Assembly: GCF_000025985.1 (NCBI RefSeq)
Contig: NC_003228.3
Coordinates: 2,976,001-3,040,000 of the forward strand
DNA: 64,000 bases
Direction of reading: 5' to 3'
DNA from: Bacteroides fragilis NCTC 9343
GTDB taxonomy: Bacteria > Bacteroidota > Bacteroidia > Bacteroidales > Bacteroidaceae
This document shows positions 47,693-56,594 of the stretch, one piece after another (positions within the stretch are counted from its first letter, which is position 1; each line of letters opens with the position of its first letter). Made by a program: the position numbers and the translations under genes. The notes under the pieces are model-generated. The model was not told the DNA's origin. It worked only from the letters and a program-made list of their open reading frames with translations, and did no database searches.

Positions 47693-49039
47693 TTATTTAT
47701 TCCAAATTCCAGTGGCACTCTTTGCCAATAATAGTTTCAATTGTATTGGCATAAGTACAGCCGAAACCAACAAAGAAAAACACATAGATCCAATAATACC
47801 AACAAGCCCCCACAATTGCCCTAATAGTATTGCCAAAGGAATAAAAATTCCACCCGAAATGACAGAGCAATATAATTGAAGACGTATTTTCCCCATTCCG
47901 TTCACAAAATATGCGAACATATTATTCCAATTAAATATTGAAATATAAACGAATAATAAAAGGGATAAATAAAAAGGAATGCTCATATTCACCCAAAACG
48001 AATAAACCCAACTAGCAACAAAAAGCATTACTAATGAACATAATAAAAAGAAGAGCCACACCTTCAACATATTAATAATGCCTTTCCGAATCCACAAGAA
48101 ATCTTCTTTAATAAGAGCATCCGTAACTGCAGACCAAAAAGGAGTTATAACTATCGTAAACCCCATTGTTATAACCGAAAAATATTTATAAGCAATATTA
48201 TAGGGAGTAACTTCTTCGGGACCACACAATTGAGCTATTAATATATTTGAGGTAGCAAACATCAATAAACAAGAAACCTGAATTATAAAAAATTGAAAAC
48301 CTAATCCCAATAAACCTTTCGCATAATGAAAATTAATAGCAGATATTTTGGGAGCTAGATTGGGATATTTATAATAAAATGTGAAAGGATAAGCTAATAA
48401 ATAAACAACTGCAGGTGCAGAAGAAAACACAATGGCAACATAAGTAAGATTTCCGTCCGTCACTAATGTTAAAATATAAATAACAATAAGAGACATCAAA
48501 TTAGCGATAGCTCCAAATAAATCATTTATAACAGGTTGCTGTTTAGCTAAATATATAATTCCTACAAATTTTAAAACAAATGATATACAAAAAAAAGCGA
48601 ATACGATCAATACTAAATAATTTAAATCAGTAAAAGCATGATTTGTAGAAATATTAAGTATTGATTTCCAACTAATAAAATGTTGCAAAAAAGCATAGAG
48701 CAAATATATAGTCAACATTAAGATTAATAATATTGCAAAAGTAGTGCTTATATAAATGCGTCCTTTTTCATAATCACCTATTGCCAAAGCTTCTGTTAAA
48801 CGGTTGCGTAGCCCATTGCCCAAACCAATATCAAAATAATTAATCCAAACAAGAATAGAACTTAGCGTTAGCCAAACTCCGTATTCATAAGAATTAAGAT
48901 AGTTCAAAGTTACAGGCACCAATAACAATGAAATAATAATTGACAACATTTTCACCAACAGGGAGGCAATAATATTTTTCTTTGCCTTTATTGTTCTCTC
49001 ACTCCCAACAAAAAACTGTTTTATCTTTTGTATTATCAC
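47693..49039 (-). CDS. wzx: Polysaccharide flippase (Wzx, MATE-like)
   Basis: A 448-residue protein with about 12-14 hydrophobic segments and few charged residues in them, starting KQFFVGSERTIKAKKNIIASLLVKMLS. The YLNSYEYGVWLTLSSILVWINYFDIGLGNGLRNRL segment is the N-terminal MATE/PST signature. It is inferred to flip the undecaprenyl-linked repeat unit to the periplasm. It lies 23 bases downstream of a GT2 gene. Confidence 0.9.
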   Translation of the reverse strand: MIIQKIKQFFVGSERTIKAKKNIIASLLVKMLSIIISLLLVPVTLNYLNSYEYGVWLTLSSILVWINYFDIGLGNGLRNRLTEALAIGDYEKGRIYISTTFAILLILMLTIYLLYAFLQHFISWKSILNISTNHAFTDLNYLVLIVFAFFCISFVLKFVGIIYLAKQQPVINDLFGAIANLMSLIVIYILTLVTDGNLTYVAIVFSSAPAVVYLLAYPFTFYYKYPNLAPKISAINFHYAKGLLGLGFQFFIIQVSCLLMFATSNILIAQLCGPEEVTPYNIAYKYFSVITMGFTIVITPFWSAVTDALIKEDFLWIRKGIINMLKVWLFFLLCSLVMLFVASWVYSFWVNMSIPFYLSLLLFVYISIFNWNNMFAYFVNGMGKIRLQLYCSVISGGIFIPLAILLGQLWGLVGIIGSMCFSLLVSAVLMPIQLKLLLAKSATGIWNK

Positions 49040-49062
49040 AAAGTTATATTTTATTCTAAAAT

Positions 49063-49959
49063 TTAAATACGGATAAGTAATAAACGAAACACTGCTTGCA
49101 AGATGTATTTATTATACGATAACGATTTACAAATATTTCTAAAATGTTTATTTTTTACCGAAAATTTAAAAAGTAACATTTTTTTTGCAGAAATAAAATA
49201 AGAATCCCTCAATTCCGAATTTATAAAATCCACTTTAGCCCATTCATAATACAAATTTAAGTCGGAAGCCACTGAGAATGATTCTTTATGTGCCCTAAAA
49301 TAACTAACACTATTGGCTACCACTCCTATATAGGGATAATGTAATGCAATTTTCAAAAAAAGATATAAATCATTTCCTGCGCCATTTTTTTTTGAGTCTA
49401 AACTATCCGAATTAGGAATATCAACAATAAAGTTATTTAAAACATCTTTTGTTCTGAAAATAGCACAACCTGGTGATAATGGGAAGTTATATTTATTATA
49501 GAGTAAAGCATTCTCCAAATATTCACGCTGGGAATATCTATCCTTCAAATAAGCAACATTAGAAAGTATTTCCTTATCATTTGTGATAATCTGCTGAGCA
49601 GATATTACAAATGATATATCTTCATTGAAAGCTGAAAGCGCATTTTCAACAAAATCTAATGACATCCAATCATCTGACCACAAGATCTTTGAATACACTC
49701 CTTTCGCTCTTTTAAAACATTCAATCCAATTATAAACAGGACCTAGATTTTTTTCATTTTGAAATATATGTATCCTCTTATCTTTGCATTGATAATCCTG
49801 AAGTATTTTCCACGTATTATCAGTACTACAATTATCAACAATAATAACCTCAATATTTTTATAAGTTTGGTTGATTGCCGACTCTATAGCTTCACCAATA
49901 TATTTTTCTCTATTATATACTGGTATTAGGATTGAAACTAATGGATTCTCATTATTCAT
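49063..49959 (-). CDS. Glycosyltransferase family 2
   Basis: A 298-residue GT-A enzyme with SILIPVYNREKYIGEAIESAINQTY, the IVDNCSTDNT loop and the DxD-like WSDDW. The C-terminal half is divergent from other family 2 members. It begins 8 bases before the rfbE-like gene ends. It could be the transferase that uses the CDP-dideoxyhexose, because it sits next to those genes, but this is inference. Confidence 0.88.
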   Translation of the reverse strand: MNNENPLVSILIPVYNREKYIGEAIESAINQTYKNIEVIIVDNCSTDNTWKILQDYQCKDKRIHIFQNEKNLGPVYNWIECFKRAKGVYSKILWSDDWMSLDFVENALSAFNEDISFVISAQQIITNDKEILSNVAYLKDRYSQREYLENALLYNKYNFPLSPGCAIFRTKDVLNNFIVDIPNSDSLDSKKNGAGNDLYLFLKIALHYPYIGVVANSVSYFRAHKESFSVASDLNLYYEWAKVDFINSELRDSYFISAKKMLLFKFSVKNKHFRNICKSLSYNKYILQAVFRLLLIRI

Positions 49960-50971
49960 AACTTTTAAGCCAATTTATCATCAATTGTATTCCTTGATCC
50001 TTAGACACTTCAGGAATCCATCCAACAACCTTAGATACCTTTTGTATATCTGCCACAAAAACTTTCTGATCACTTTCTCTCCAAGGTAATTGAGTATATA
50101 TCATCTTTATATTTAGCTTTCTCTCAAGCATATCAAATAATTCCAATAAAGAAAGGCTATTCTCTATACCACCACCAATATTAAACACTTGTCCATAAGC
50201 TTGACGCACATCTTTAGCTTTGAAATAAAGATTTACCACATCATTTCCATGTAACACATCCCTCACCTGTTTACCTGTACCTGAAATAGTAAAAGGTTCT
50301 TTCAATGTGCTATTCTTGATTTCTAAAGCTTTCTGACAAAACCAACCAATCCATCCTTGGTCATAAGTAGCATGCTGATTATTTCCATACATTGATGAAT
50401 GCCTAAAGACAATCGTTTTCAATCCATAAATTCGATAAAAGTCTAAAAGATATTGATCAGCACATCCTTTAGAACAACCATAAGGGGAATGAAAATCTAA
50501 AGAGATTGACTCAGGGAAGCCATTTGGATATTCCTCACATGTATAACGAGTTTGTTCCTCCATGAAATGCAAATATTCAAAATCCCCATATACTTTATTG
50601 GTTGAAGAATACAAAATAACCGAATTAGGAGAATACTTGCGAACAGCATCTAAAAGATTAAAAGTTCCTAAAGCATTAGTTTCATAGTCTAATCGAGGAT
50701 TAGAAATTGAAGTAGTCATAGCCACTTGACCTGCTAAGTGAAAAATATAATCCGGCTGAGCCTCTTTTACAACAGTTTCTACATCATTATTATTTCTTAT
50801 ATCAAAAGGATAATATTTAAATTCACCTAAGGTATGTAGCCATGCAAGATTAGCTGCACTTCCAAAACGAAATAGATTATCTAATACAAACAGTTCCTCT
50901 CCTTGCTTTAAAACTTCAGCAGCTAAATTACTACCAATAAAGCCACACCCTCCTGTTACTAAATAACGCAT
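49952..50971 (-). CDS. rfbE: CDP-paratose 2-epimerase-like (tyvelose epimerase)
   Basis: An extended SDR of 339 residues: NAD loop TGGCGFIGSN, IFHLAGQVAMTTS, YSSTNKVYGD, and the catalytic SPYGCSKGCADQY. This last combination with STNKVYG is typical of CDP-paratose 2-epimerase, which makes CDP-tyvelose. It sits beside rfbH, rfbF and rfbG, which supply the CDP-dideoxyhexose. The exact product cannot be proven from sequence. Confidence 0.82.
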   Translation of the reverse strand: MRYLVTGGCGFIGSNLAAEVLKQGEELFVLDNLFRFGSAANLAWLHTLGEFKYYPFDIRNNNDVETVVKEAQPDYIFHLAGQVAMTTSISNPRLDYETNALGTFNLLDAVRKYSPNSVILYSSTNKVYGDFEYLHFMEEQTRYTCEEYPNGFPESISLDFHSPYGCSKGCADQYLLDFYRIYGLKTIVFRHSSMYGNNQHATYDQGWIGWFCQKALEIKNSTLKEPFTISGTGKQVRDVLHGNDVVNLYFKAKDVRQAYGQVFNIGGGIENSLSLLELFDMLERKLNIKMIYTQLPWRESDQKVFVADIQKVSKVVGWIPEVSKDQGIQLMINWLKSYE

Positions 50972-50978
50972 ATTTTAT

Positions 50979-51869
50979 TTATTTTAAATATTCTAAAATA
51001 CCTGTTTTAACTTTCTCTTGACCAATAATGCCGTTCAATTTATTTATTGAGCAACATAAATCCATTGCTTCATTCTCACGATATGCCAAAGCGCCATAAT
51101 TGACTTTTGAAGTCGATTGAAGTTCTTCTTTACATGTTTCAATAATTTCCTTCAAAGAAATACTACACCCACTACCAACATTGATTATTTCTCCTACAGA
51201 TTTTTTGTAATTTACCAAAAGTCCATTAATAGCAAAAACAAAATCATCGACATGAATAAAATCGCGTTTTTGCTCACATGGAGATACATCTAAAGGTTGA
51301 TTAGTTTTCAACCTCTCTACGATATACGGAATAAATTTACTCGCACTTTGATATGGACCAAACAAATTAGCGGGACGAACAACCATTACAGGAAAATTAT
51401 AATTATAATATAACATCATAGCTGTATTAGTTGTCAATTGTTTTACCAAGGCATACGGAGAACTAGGATACTCACGTTCTTCCTCCTTGAAAGGAGAAAT
51501 CTTTGCTCCATACTCTTCAGAACTACCAAACTGGATAAATAGTTTAAGGGAGAAATTTCCTTTAAAACGCTCATACAAATTCAAAAGTATCTTCAGGTTT
51601 GAAGAAATCAAATCATCAAATAAAGTCAAATCTCTTTCTGCTGTGACAATAGAAGCCAAATTAACTATATAATCTGGTGATACCACTGATTCTGGAATCT
51701 TATCCTGTACTAAATCCAATTCACTAACATTGACTTGGGGATAAGCCTCAAAAAATACATGATCAATATATTTGTCAAATACATATATCTGATATTGAGC
51801 ATATAAGTTGCGGATTATATTTTTTCCTATAAATCCGCTTCCGCCTATTAAAAAGATTGTTCTTTTCAT
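50979..51869 (-). CDS. SDR sugar dehydratase/reductase, possible CDP-paratose synthase
   Basis: A 296-residue extended SDR with IGGSGFIGKN near the N-terminus and the catalytic pattern GSSEEYG ... SPYALVK. It is placed between the CDP-glucose dehydratase and the CDP-paratose epimerase genes, so it is inferred to reduce C4 of the 4-keto intermediate to give CDP-paratose (or an analogue). The sequence differs from Salmonella RfbS, so the assignment is tentative. It overlaps rfbG by 4 bases. Confidence 0.65.
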   Translation of the reverse strand: MKRTIFLIGGSGFIGKNIIRNLYAQYQIYVFDKYIDHVFFEAYPQVNVSELDLVQDKIPESVVSPDYIVNLASIVTAERDLTLFDDLISSNLKILLNLYERFKGNFSLKLFIQFGSSEEYGAKISPFKEEEREYPSSPYALVKQLTTNTAMMLYYNYNFPVMVVRPANLFGPYQSASKFIPYIVERLKTNQPLDVSPCEQKRDFIHVDDFVFAINGLLVNYKKSVGEIINVGSGCSISLKEIIETCKEELQSTSKVNYGALAYRENEAMDLCCSINKLNGIIGQEKVKTGILEYLK

Positions 51870-52945
51870 TTACAAACAAAATCCGCTATTTGATTTACAC
51901 AAATACTGTAGACACTTTCTTCTTGGTAACGTTTGTACCAGTCTACAGTCAATGCTACTGTCTGATTTATATCCATTCTGGATTCCCACCCCAACATAAA
52001 TTTTGCTTTAGAAATATCCAACATTAGTAGTTTAGCTTCATGCAAAGTATTGGGATCGGATAAATCTCGCAATTGACCACTCCCATAGTTTTCCACCACT
52101 TTAGTAGCCACATCCCATACTGTGGAAATAGATTCTGCTCTCGGGCCAAAATTCCAACCTTCACAATATTTTATAGGCTCTTTCCACATCCTTAGGGCAA
52201 GAAGCATATAACCGCTTAAAGGTTCAAGTACATGCTGCCATGGACGAATCGCTTTAGGACTCCTAATCTCTATTTCTTTGCCGGCTTCTAAAGCCTTAAT
52301 ACAGTCTGGAATAATACGATCTAATGCCCAATCACCACCACCAATCACATTACCTGCACGTACACTGGCGATGCTTTTACCATGCTTCTCATATTGCTCG
52401 GGATGGAAAAAAGAGCGACGCCAAGAGGCTATCGCTATTTCAGCTGCCCCTTTACTACTTGAATAAGGATCATAACCTCCCATCGGTTCATTTTCCCGAT
52501 ATCCCCAAATTTGCTCTTTATTCTCATAACATTTATCAGTGGTAATCATCACCCCCACTTTTACACTATCGGTTACACGGATAGCTTCAAGGACATTAAT
52601 TGTTCCCATAACATTGGTTTCGTACGTCTCAACCGGAATATCATAACTAAGCCGTACTAGTGGTTGGGCTGCTAAATGGAAAACAAGTTCAGGCTCGTAT
52701 TCTTTAAAAATGGCTTTCATACGTCCCCCATCACGAATATCAGCACGGATATCAGCTTTTATGTTCTTTCCTATGTCGGAAAGAACATAATTATCTCGCT
52801 CTGTGAATGGTTCTAAGCCCACACCTATCACCTCAGCACCCAATTCGTGCAGCCAAATCGAAAGCCATGAACCTTTGAAACCGGTATGACCAGTAACAAG
52901 TACTCGTTTACCTTTATAAAAGTTATTAAATATATCTATACTCAT
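51866..52945 (-). CDS. rfbG: CDP-glucose 4,6-dehydratase
   Basis: An extended SDR of 359 residues catalysing CDP-glucose to CDP-4-keto-6-deoxyglucose. Features: VTGHTGFKGSWLS at the NAD site, the LAAQPLVRLSY segment, ITTDKCYEN, and YSSSKGAAE with Tyr and Lys of the active site. The start MSIDIFNNFYK lies 5 bases after the rfbF stop codon; the longer frame would overlap rfbF by 44 bases. Confidence 0.94.
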   Translation of the reverse strand: MSIDIFNNFYKGKRVLVTGHTGFKGSWLSIWLHELGAEVIGVGLEPFTERDNYVLSDIGKNIKADIRADIRDGGRMKAIFKEYEPELVFHLAAQPLVRLSYDIPVETYETNVMGTINVLEAIRVTDSVKVGVMITTDKCYENKEQIWGYRENEPMGGYDPYSSSKGAAEIAIASWRRSFFHPEQYEKHGKSIASVRAGNVIGGGDWALDRIIPDCIKALEAGKEIEIRSPKAIRPWQHVLEPLSGYMLLALRMWKEPIKYCEGWNFGPRAESISTVWDVATKVVENYGSGQLRDLSDPNTLHEAKLLMLDISKAKFMLGWESRMDINQTVALTVDWYKRYQEESVYSICVNQIADFVCK

Positions 52946-52949
52946 ATTC

Positions 52950-53726
52950 CTACCATACTTTCCAGGGAGCTTTCCCATTATCCCACATATCATTTAATTC
53001 TGTATTATCTCTGAGTGTATCCATTGGCTTCCAGAAGCCAGTATGTCTAAAAGCATGCATCTTACCGTCTTTAGAGATAGACTCCAATGGTTGACGTTCA
53101 AATATCGTAGAATCACCGTCCTTTATATAGTCAAATACTTCTGGTTCGCAAACAAAGTAACCGGCATTAACCCAGTTACGATCTCCGTCAGGTTTTTCTT
53201 GAAAAGAAAGTACTTTATCCGTAGCTAAATCTATTTGCAGAGCACCAAATTTTCCTCCTGGTTTATAAGCTGTTAGAGAAAGGATTCCTCCTGCAGCTTC
53301 GTGTGACTGAATTGTATCAGTTATATTCAGATCAGCCACCCCATCCCCATAAGTTAATAAAAAGCGTTCATTTCCAATATATTTTTGAACTCGTTTGATA
53401 CGACCACCAGTCATAGTATTTAAACCGGTATCAACCATAGTCACTTTCCAGTTCTCTGAATGATTATCATGAATAGTTGTAGTATTATTAGACAAATCAA
53501 CTGTCATATCGCAATTGTGTCTAAAGTAATTAGCAAAGTATTCTTTGATTACATATTGTTTATAACCACAACAAATAACAAATTCATTGATTCCATAATG
53601 ACTATAAATTTTCATTATATGCCAAAGGATGGGTTTACCACCAATTTCTACCATCGGCTTAGGAATCAAATTGGTTGCTTCACTCAAGCGAGAACCAAAG
53701 CCACCGGCAAGAATTACAGCTTTCAT
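52950..53726 (-). CDS. rfbF: Glucose-1-phosphate cytidylyltransferase
   Basis: Makes CDP-glucose from CTP and glucose 1-phosphate, the first committed step of CDP-dideoxyhexose formation. The 258 residues begin MKAVILAGGFGSRLSEATNLIPKPM (nucleotide loop and Lys), with LTYGDGVADL, the metal Asp site, and KPGGKFGALQ. The length equals that of Salmonella RfbF. It overlaps rfbH by 4 bases. Confidence 0.96.
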   Translation of the reverse strand: MKAVILAGGFGSRLSEATNLIPKPMVEIGGKPILWHIMKIYSHYGINEFVICCGYKQYVIKEYFANYFRHNCDMTVDLSNNTTTIHDNHSENWKVTMVDTGLNTMTGGRIKRVQKYIGNERFLLTYGDGVADLNITDTIQSHEAAGGILSLTAYKPGGKFGALQIDLATDKVLSFQEKPDGDRNWVNAGYFVCEPEVFDYIKDGDSTIFERQPLESISKDGKMHAFRHTGFWKPMDTLRDNTELNDMWDNGKAPWKVW

Positions 53727-55060
53727 TTGTTACAAAATTCTTTTATGGTTGTAATCATATGATCTAACATTTCCTTCGTCATTCCCGGATATACTCCTAT
53801 CCAAAGAGTATTGTTCATCACAAAGTCAGTTCCTTTCAATTCACCAACTACCCGATATCCTTCTCCTTTTTTGCGCATTTCATCAAAGGCTGGGTGCTTT
53901 AACAGATTTCCGGCAAACAGATTACGGGTTTGTATTTTTTTACTTTCTAAATGGACAGCTAAATCATTACGAGTAAACCCTGCATCTTCTTTTACCGAAA
54001 TAAGGAATCCGAACCAACTGGGATTAGAGTTTCTTTGAGGTTCCGGCAGAATGATATTTCTTGTTCCTGTAAGTCCTTCTTTAAGATAAGTAAAGTTATG
54101 ACGACGTGCCTCCACAATATCATCCAATTTATCCAACTGCGCACAACCGATCGCTGCTTGCATATCTGTTACTTTCAGATTATATCCGAAATGAGAGTAT
54201 ACATATTTATGATCGTAGCCAAGTGGTAATTCACCAAACTGCTTACTAAAACGATATTTACAGGTATTATCTACTCCACCGACACACCAACAGTCACGTC
54301 CCCAATCGCGGAATGAATTAACCAACTTGTGGAGTAAAGGATCATTAGTATAAACAGCACCACCCTCTCCCATAGTCATGTGGTGTGGAGGATAGAAACT
54401 ACTGGTACCAATGTGCCCAATTGTACCAGTTTTCTTTTCTACTCCATCAATCATATAAGTAGAACCAAGTGCATCGCAATTATCTTCTACCAACCAAAGA
54501 TTGTGTTTATCACAGAATGTCTTGACAACTTGCAAATTAAATGGATTTCCCAAAGAATGAGCAATCATAACCGCTTTTGTTTTTGACGATAAAGCTGCTT
54601 CTAACTGTTCTATATCAATATTGTATTCAGGAATAGTAACATCCACAAAAACAGGAATAGCACCATATTGAATACAAGGTGTTACTGTCGTAGGGAATCC
54701 GCAAGCAACCGTAATCACTTCATCACCACGTTTTACCCTACGTTTTCCCAACTGAGGAGAAGTCAAAGCCATAAATGCAAGTAAATTAGCAGAAGAACCG
54801 GAATTAGTAAGTGAACAGTAATCTACCCCTAACCATTTAGCAAAACGGACTTCAAATTTATGTGCCCACGGACCGGCGGTCAGCCAGAAATCAAGGGACG
54901 AGTCAACCAGGTTCACCAATTCGCGGTCATCGAAATAACGGCCGCCATAGTTGACAAAACTCTTACCGGGTTCGAAAGAGCGGGAGGACCCGTGAACCTC
55001 TTTGTAGTATTCCCGGGTTAAATCGAGAATTTGTTGCTTGAGTGTTTCTTTTTTACTCAT
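53723..55060 (-). CDS. rfbH: CDP-4-keto-6-deoxyglucose 3-dehydrase (E1)
   Basis: A PMP-dependent [2Fe-2S] enzyme that removes the C3 hydroxyl during 3,6-dideoxyhexose synthesis. In place of the PLP lysine of aminotransferases it has a His pair in SFYPPHHMTMGEGG, the hallmark of the RfbH/E1 family. The cluster ligands are visible as CWCVGGVDNTC (CX1CX7C) preceded by a Cys in VEDNCDALG. The length is 445. It needs an E3-type reductase (RfbI/AscD), but none is found in this operon. Confidence 0.96.
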   Translation of the reverse strand: MSKKETLKQQILDLTREYYKEVHGSSRSFEPGKSFVNYGGRYFDDRELVNLVDSSLDFWLTAGPWAHKFEVRFAKWLGVDYCSLTNSGSSANLLAFMALTSPQLGKRRVKRGDEVITVACGFPTTVTPCIQYGAIPVFVDVTIPEYNIDIEQLEAALSSKTKAVMIAHSLGNPFNLQVVKTFCDKHNLWLVEDNCDALGSTYMIDGVEKKTGTIGHIGTSSFYPPHHMTMGEGGAVYTNDPLLHKLVNSFRDWGRDCWCVGGVDNTCKYRFSKQFGELPLGYDHKYVYSHFGYNLKVTDMQAAIGCAQLDKLDDIVEARRHNFTYLKEGLTGTRNIILPEPQRNSNPSWFGFLISVKEDAGFTRNDLAVHLESKKIQTRNLFAGNLLKHPAFDEMRKKGEGYRVVGELKGTDFVMNNTLWIGVYPGMTKEMLDHMITTIKEFCNK

Positions 55061-55228
55061 TATAATATATCGTTTATATCAAATACTCCTCAACACTAAT
55101 TAATCTAAGTATAGATATCAAGTAAAATATCATTAGCAAAGTAAGGAAATAGTATATACCAATTCCTCATTCTAAAAATACACGTCTTTCATTTTGAATA
55201 AAGAAGATATTTTTATATTAAAAAAATA

Positions 55229-55711
55229 TTAATCAATATAATTATTCGGATACTGATTTTCCTCTATCATCTTCAGCATATCTACAGTCTCCTGCTCATC
55301 TATCGATAAAGTTTTATTATCCCAGTAATCTATAATTGCATGAGCTTCCTTTGCCAACTCTTCTTCAAAAACTTCTCCATAACAATATGTCAAAAGCTGA
55401 CACTTGAGCAAAGAAGACGGGAGAGACTCTAACACAAGCAAGGAACGATCCAGAATAACCTGTTTCTTAGACTCCTTGTCGCCATAATCATAGATTGTTG
55501 CATTGTAGCCCATCAAGAGAGCCAGGCAAAGTCGTGCTTCTTCTTCCGGATTTTCTCCTTTCAAAGCAAACAAAGCATCAGATTTTTGAAGCACTTCAGT
55601 GTTTAATTGACGGAAACTGTCGGTATAGATAGGAGAACCGTCAGCACCCAAATACAATAATTCGTGAGCCACATGTTGCAGCTCATGAATCTGGGTCATA
55701 AGAGTATTCAT
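55229..55711 (-). CDS. upxZ: UpxZ-family inhibitor of capsule antitermination
   Basis: A 160-residue soluble, helical protein matching UpxZ proteins of Bacteroides capsule loci. In B. fragilis, UpxZ proteins encoded by one active locus block the UpxY antiterminators of the other loci, so that usually one capsule is made. Visible core segments are IHELQHVAHELLYLGADG and LLKCQLLTYCYGE. It is second in the operon, 23 bases after upxY. Confidence 0.9.
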   Translation of the reverse strand: MNTLMTQIHELQHVAHELLYLGADGSPIYTDSFRQLNTEVLQKSDALFALKGENPEEEARLCLALLMGYNATIYDYGDKESKKQVILDRSLLVLESLPSSLLKCQLLTYCYGEVFEEELAKEAHAIIDYWDNKTLSIDEQETVDMLKMIEENQYPNNYID

Positions 55712-55734
55712 TTTATATGATAAAATATTACTGA

Positions 55735-56253
55735 TTACGGTGCGAGAATGCGAAGGTAGCTTTTAGGAACCTTGACACTGGCAGATAAAACGCCACGAAT
55801 TCGGATAGTGACATAAGTACGATTAGAAAGACTGGCCAGTTCACCTTCAACTCCACAAAAATCTCCCTTGATGACTTGTACTTTGGTGCCAACTGCGAAA
55901 CAATCATCGTTGAGGATAACAGCAGCAGGATCGAGATTCATGACAAACATAAAATCTTTCATCTGCTTATCGGGAACAATAAGCATACTCTTAGTGTCAA
56001 AATCACGCATATAGAAAAGACGCACCCCGTATTCATTGGCAATAGCACAAGCAAACTCTTTGGTAGCATGTACAAAAATAAGATTACGAATGACAGGAAC
56101 TTCTACACGACGCCGGCGATATTTCAATTGACGAATGACAAATTGGGTCGGCAAAAAATACTCGACACCTATTTTCTCTAATGCGTCACGAGTAGTAAGC
56201 TCCTGATCCTTACGGGTACGGGCAGCGAACCAATATTCTTGTTGTTGAGACAT
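55735..56253 (-). CDS. upxY: UpxY-family transcription antiterminator
   Basis: A NusG paralogue (172 residues) that binds RNA polymerase and lets it pass terminators in the leader of its own polysaccharide operon. The N-terminal NGN domain includes YWFAARTRKDQELTTRDALEK and FLPTQFVIRQLKYRRRR. A C-terminal KOW-like segment has FCGVEGELASLSNRTYVTIRIRGVL. It is the first gene behind the invertible promoter. Confidence 0.95.
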   Translation of the reverse strand: MSQQQEYWFAARTRKDQELTTRDALEKIGVEYFLPTQFVIRQLKYRRRRVEVPVIRNLIFVHATKEFACAIANEYGVRLFYMRDFDTKSMLIVPDKQMKDFMFVMNLDPAAVILNDDCFAVGTKVQVIKGDFCGVEGELASLSNRTYVTIRIRGVLSASVKVPKSYLRILAP

Positions 56254-56297
56254 TTAGAAGGATATATTCCTGAGTGATTTACTTAAGTCCGGGTATG

Positions 56298-56340
56298 CTT
56301 CGCAGTTGGGTGAGACTCTTTTTCTCAGCCAAACTGCAAG
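56298..56340 (-). promoter_or_regulatory. Leader hairpin of the capsule operon
   Basis: In the leader transcript, CTTGCAGTTTGG pairs with CCCAACTGCGAAG (one bulge, one mismatch), continued by TGAGA/TCTCA around an A-rich loop. It lies between the promoter and upxY, where UpxY would act on RNA polymerase. It could be a pause or attenuation hairpin. Confidence 0.6.
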
Positions 56341-56390
56341 ATTTTTTATGACTTATTTTAGGTGGAAACGAACGGATTCGATCAATTGAT

Positions 56391-56408
56391 GTTTCAAAAA
56401 ACGTTCGT
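56391..56408 (+). repeat. Left inverted repeat of invertible promoter
   Basis: The 18 bases GTTTCAAAAAACGTTCGT match the reverse complement of 56577-56594 at 17 of 18 positions. It lies 10 bases beyond the -7 element toward upxY. This is the site type used by Mpi-like serine invertases of B. fragilis capsule promoters. Confidence 0.85.
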
Positions 56409-56417
56409 TTAATAGCA

Positions 56418-56448
56418 CAAAGGTATAAACTAAATTTTGATGTGCAAA
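56418..56448 (-). promoter_or_regulatory. Capsule promoter, ON orientation
   Basis: On the minus strand TTTG (56445-56448), a 19-base spacer, and TACCTTTG (56418-56425) fit the Bacteroides consensus perfectly. It lies inside the segment between the inverted repeats and points toward upxY, so the sequenced molecule has this operon switched on. Confidence 0.85.
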
Positions 56449-56566
56449 ATATTTTTAGATGAAAAAGTAAATAGACTTCTTTATGTGCTGATTATCAGAT
56501 AATAATCTGGTAATAAAAACAGCTTTTTACTTATTTTGTATGTGGTCTTTTATCTCCATAATTGAT

Positions 56567-56594
56567 GTTTCAAAAGACGAACGTCTTTTGAAAC
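56567..56594. repeat. Right inverted repeat, itself palindromic
   Basis: GTTTCAAAAGACG (56567-56579), AA, CGTCTTTTGAAAC (56582-56594): a 13-bp perfect palindrome with a two-base centre. The right part (56577-56594) is the inverted partner of 56391-56408, and the left part (56567 on) is a direct match to the same site. The distance between the inverted sites is 168 bases. Confidence 0.9.
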
